Origin: CAZTWC01 sp964617105 [NCBI: uncultured Myxococcia bacterium]
Lineage (GTDB): Bacteria; CAZTWC01
Assembly (NCBI GenBank): GCA_964617105.1
Contig: CAZTWC010000082.1
Location: forward strand, 1 to 13,277
Direction: 5' to 3'
DNA: 13,277 nt
A model generated the notes under the pieces. That model did no database searches. It had not been told where the DNA came from and saw nothing but the letters and a program-made list of their open reading frames with translations. This document shows, one piece after another, positions 12,626 through 13,277 of the stretch. The position numbers and the translations under genes are program-made. Positions within the stretch are counted from its first letter, which is position 1. Every line of letters starts with the position of its first letter.

Positions 12626-12831
12626 TCAATTCATTAAGTTGGCAGGACTAATTGTTAGGGCATTCGCTATTTTTAAGATTGTTTCTATAGTTGTTTTTTA
12701 GGTCCTCTTTCTATTGTTGAAATAAAGACTGAGTGCAGACCAGACTTTTCTTCAAGTTGCTCTTGAGGAAATACTTTTTCTTTTTTTAAAATAGCAATAA
12801 TCTTGCCTAAAGACTGCCTGTCTTGATTCAT
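12626..12831 (-). pseudogene. XRE (Cro/CI) family HTH regulator broken by a one-base frameshift
   Basis: From the ATG at 12831 the frame reads M-N-Q-D-R-Q-S-L-G-K-I-I-A-I-L-K-K-E-K-V, then F-P-Q-E-Q-L-E-E-K-S-G-L-H-S-V-F-I-S-T-I-E-R-G, a clear HTH_3 domain, and stops at 12685 after K-K-Q-L. In the next frame the sequence goes on T-I-E-T-I-L-K-I-A-N-A-L-T-I-S-P-A-N-L-M-N and ends with TGA at 12626, exactly the missing last helices. Adding one A to the run of six A (minus strand, 12699-12694) restores a 68-residue XRE protein. It may be a true pseudogene, a slippage switch, or a sequencing error. It sits upstream of the 504/70 operon, between it and the lipoprotein sensor. Confidence 0.8.
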
Positions 12832-12874
12832 GTTAATCTCAATAAAATTAGTATTATTTTAATCTAAAAAGTTC

Positions 12875-12902
12875 TTGACATGAGCAATCTATAGGGTAAA
12901 TT
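12875..12902 (+). promoter_or_regulatory. Candidate promoter of the DISM-type lipoprotein gene
   Basis: A perfect TTGACA (12875-12880) is followed after 16 bases by TAAATT (12897-12902), 76 bases before the ATG at 12979. The spacer and -10 overlap the right arm of the 19-bp inverted repeat. The -10 matches consensus at four of six positions. Confidence 0.4.
12881..12899 (+). repeat. Right arm of the 19-bp perfect inverted repeat (partner at 5843-5861)
   Basis: TGAGCAATCTATAGGGTAA is the exact reverse complement of the left arm about 7 kb away. It directly follows a TTGACA hexamer. A chance match of this length within 13 kb is unlikely. Confidence 0.85.
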
Positions 12903-12978
12903 ATTGTGATATGTTAGTCGTTAGGCTTAACTTGTTGTTTTAATAAATTATTTTTAAGAATAAGAAATAAGAGGAATA

Positions 12979-13277
12979 ATGTATAAATTTCACAATGAGT
13001 TTGTTTTGATTATTTTTGCTTGTATATTAATTTTAGCAGTATCATGTTCAGACAAAGAGAAAAAAAATAAACCTAAAGCAATAAAGGGAGTTATAGATTT
13101 AACAAATTGGGATTTTAAAAAATATGGTGAAATTAAATTACACGGAATGTGGAAATTTAAATGGTTAAAAAATATCATTACTTATTCTAAAATAAATTAT
13201 AAAGATGAAAATTGGGATTATATAACTCACATTCCCCACCCCTACCAAATTAATATCCCTATTTTATCAAACTATAA
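12979..13277 (+). CDS. Lipoprotein with the start of a DISM-type (7TMR-DISM) sensor domain, cut by the right edge
   Basis: The ATG at 12979 has GAGGA four bases ahead. Residues 1-22 are a lipoprotein signal ending L-A-V-S-C with the lipid Cys at 23. Next comes K-G-V-I-D-L-T-N-W-D-F-K-K-Y-G, then I-K-L-H-G-M-W-K-F-K-W and, further on, W-D-Y-I-T-H-I-P. The spacing G-x-x-D-L ... W-D-F ... G-x-W-x-F-x-W ... x-x-P is that of the jelly-roll sensor region found ahead of seven-helix modules in 7TMR-DISM signalling proteins, many of which end in kinase, GGDEF or cyclase domains. Only 99 codons are visible, so the output domain is unknown. The composition is very AT-rich, like the rest of the element. 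Confidence 0.6.
   Translation, partial: MYKFHNEFVLIIFACILILAVSCSDKEKKNKPKAIKGVIDLTNWDFKKYGEIKLHGMWKFKWLKNIITYSKINYKDENWDYITHIPHPYQINIPILSNY

Larger units (their letters stand above)
10260..13277. mobile_element. AT-rich integrated element (one end), presumed inserted in tRNA-Lys
   Basis: From the tRNA scar to the window edge the sequence is visibly richer in A and T than the left part, its genes use mostly A/T-ending codons, and it contains a repressor-like gene and an unknown operon. The logic of tRNA integration places the element on the side where the tRNA's 5' half is missing. No integrase, relaxase or phage gene is visible, so the kind of element is unknown and the other end must lie beyond 13277. 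Confidence 0.5.

Noticed and set aside
12990-13178. 62-codon minus-strand open frame at the right end
   Set aside because: It lies opposite the lipoprotein sensor gene, which has a ribosome site, signal and domain pattern.
1-13277. CRISPR array
   Set aside because: No set of regularly spaced direct repeats was seen; the only tandem-like repeats are the coding 81-bp unit and the two TTGGTCAA copies.

Overview
The window looks like a piece of a Gram-negative bacterial chromosome with moderate to low GC. Three features suggest a 'deltaproteobacterial' type organism (Myxococcota, Bradymonadota or Desulfobacterota-like): lipoproteins rich in cysteine, an FGE-sulfatase-fold lipoprotein preceded by short CxxxxxC repeats, and a likely 7TMR-DISM sensor. 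That placement is inference and weak. UGA serves as an ordinary stop in several genes, so the genetic code is standard.

Left part (1-5660), almost all on the minus strand. In order from the left edge these are the N-terminus of an RND/MMPL exporter, a diacylglycerol-kinase-family lipid kinase just upstream of it (one operon), a gamma-carbonic-anhydrase-like protein, a 601-residue lipoprotein with two FGE-like domains joined by an acidic repeat linker, a small TM2-like membrane protein, and an AAA_14/DUF4143 ATPase whose promoter implies a nearly leaderless start seven codons inside the longest reading frame.

Middle part (5661-10210) is a patchwork. It holds a decayed 3' piece of a PhnD-type binding protein and a possible IS end. 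A compact cassette follows: a 17-codon reading frame with a very strong ribosome site, a radical SAM enzyme in the same frame after one UGA, and a 55-residue cysteine-rich protein. This cassette runs directly into a C13 (legumain-like) peptidase that lacks its N-terminal part, then a disulfide-rich lipoprotein. A minus-strand MNT/HEPN pair of toxin-antitoxin type and a probable outer-membrane protein remnant complete the section.

Right part (10212-13277) begins with the 3' half of a tRNA-Lys(CTT) gene on the minus strand, still followed by its terminator but lacking its 5' half. That is the classic scar of integration into a tRNA. Sequence to its right is much more AT-rich and is interpreted as one end of an integrated element. 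It carries a two-gene operon with its own promoter and terminator, encoding a 504-residue papain-fold-like protein with a Cys/His/Asp set and a 70-residue charged partner that overlaps it by one base. It also carries a frameshifted XRE repressor and the start of a DISM-type lipoprotein sensor. The operon is the best candidate here for an undescribed system; the radical SAM cassette is second. A perfect 19-bp inverted repeat (5843-5861 and 12881-12899) links the two regions and is unexplained.
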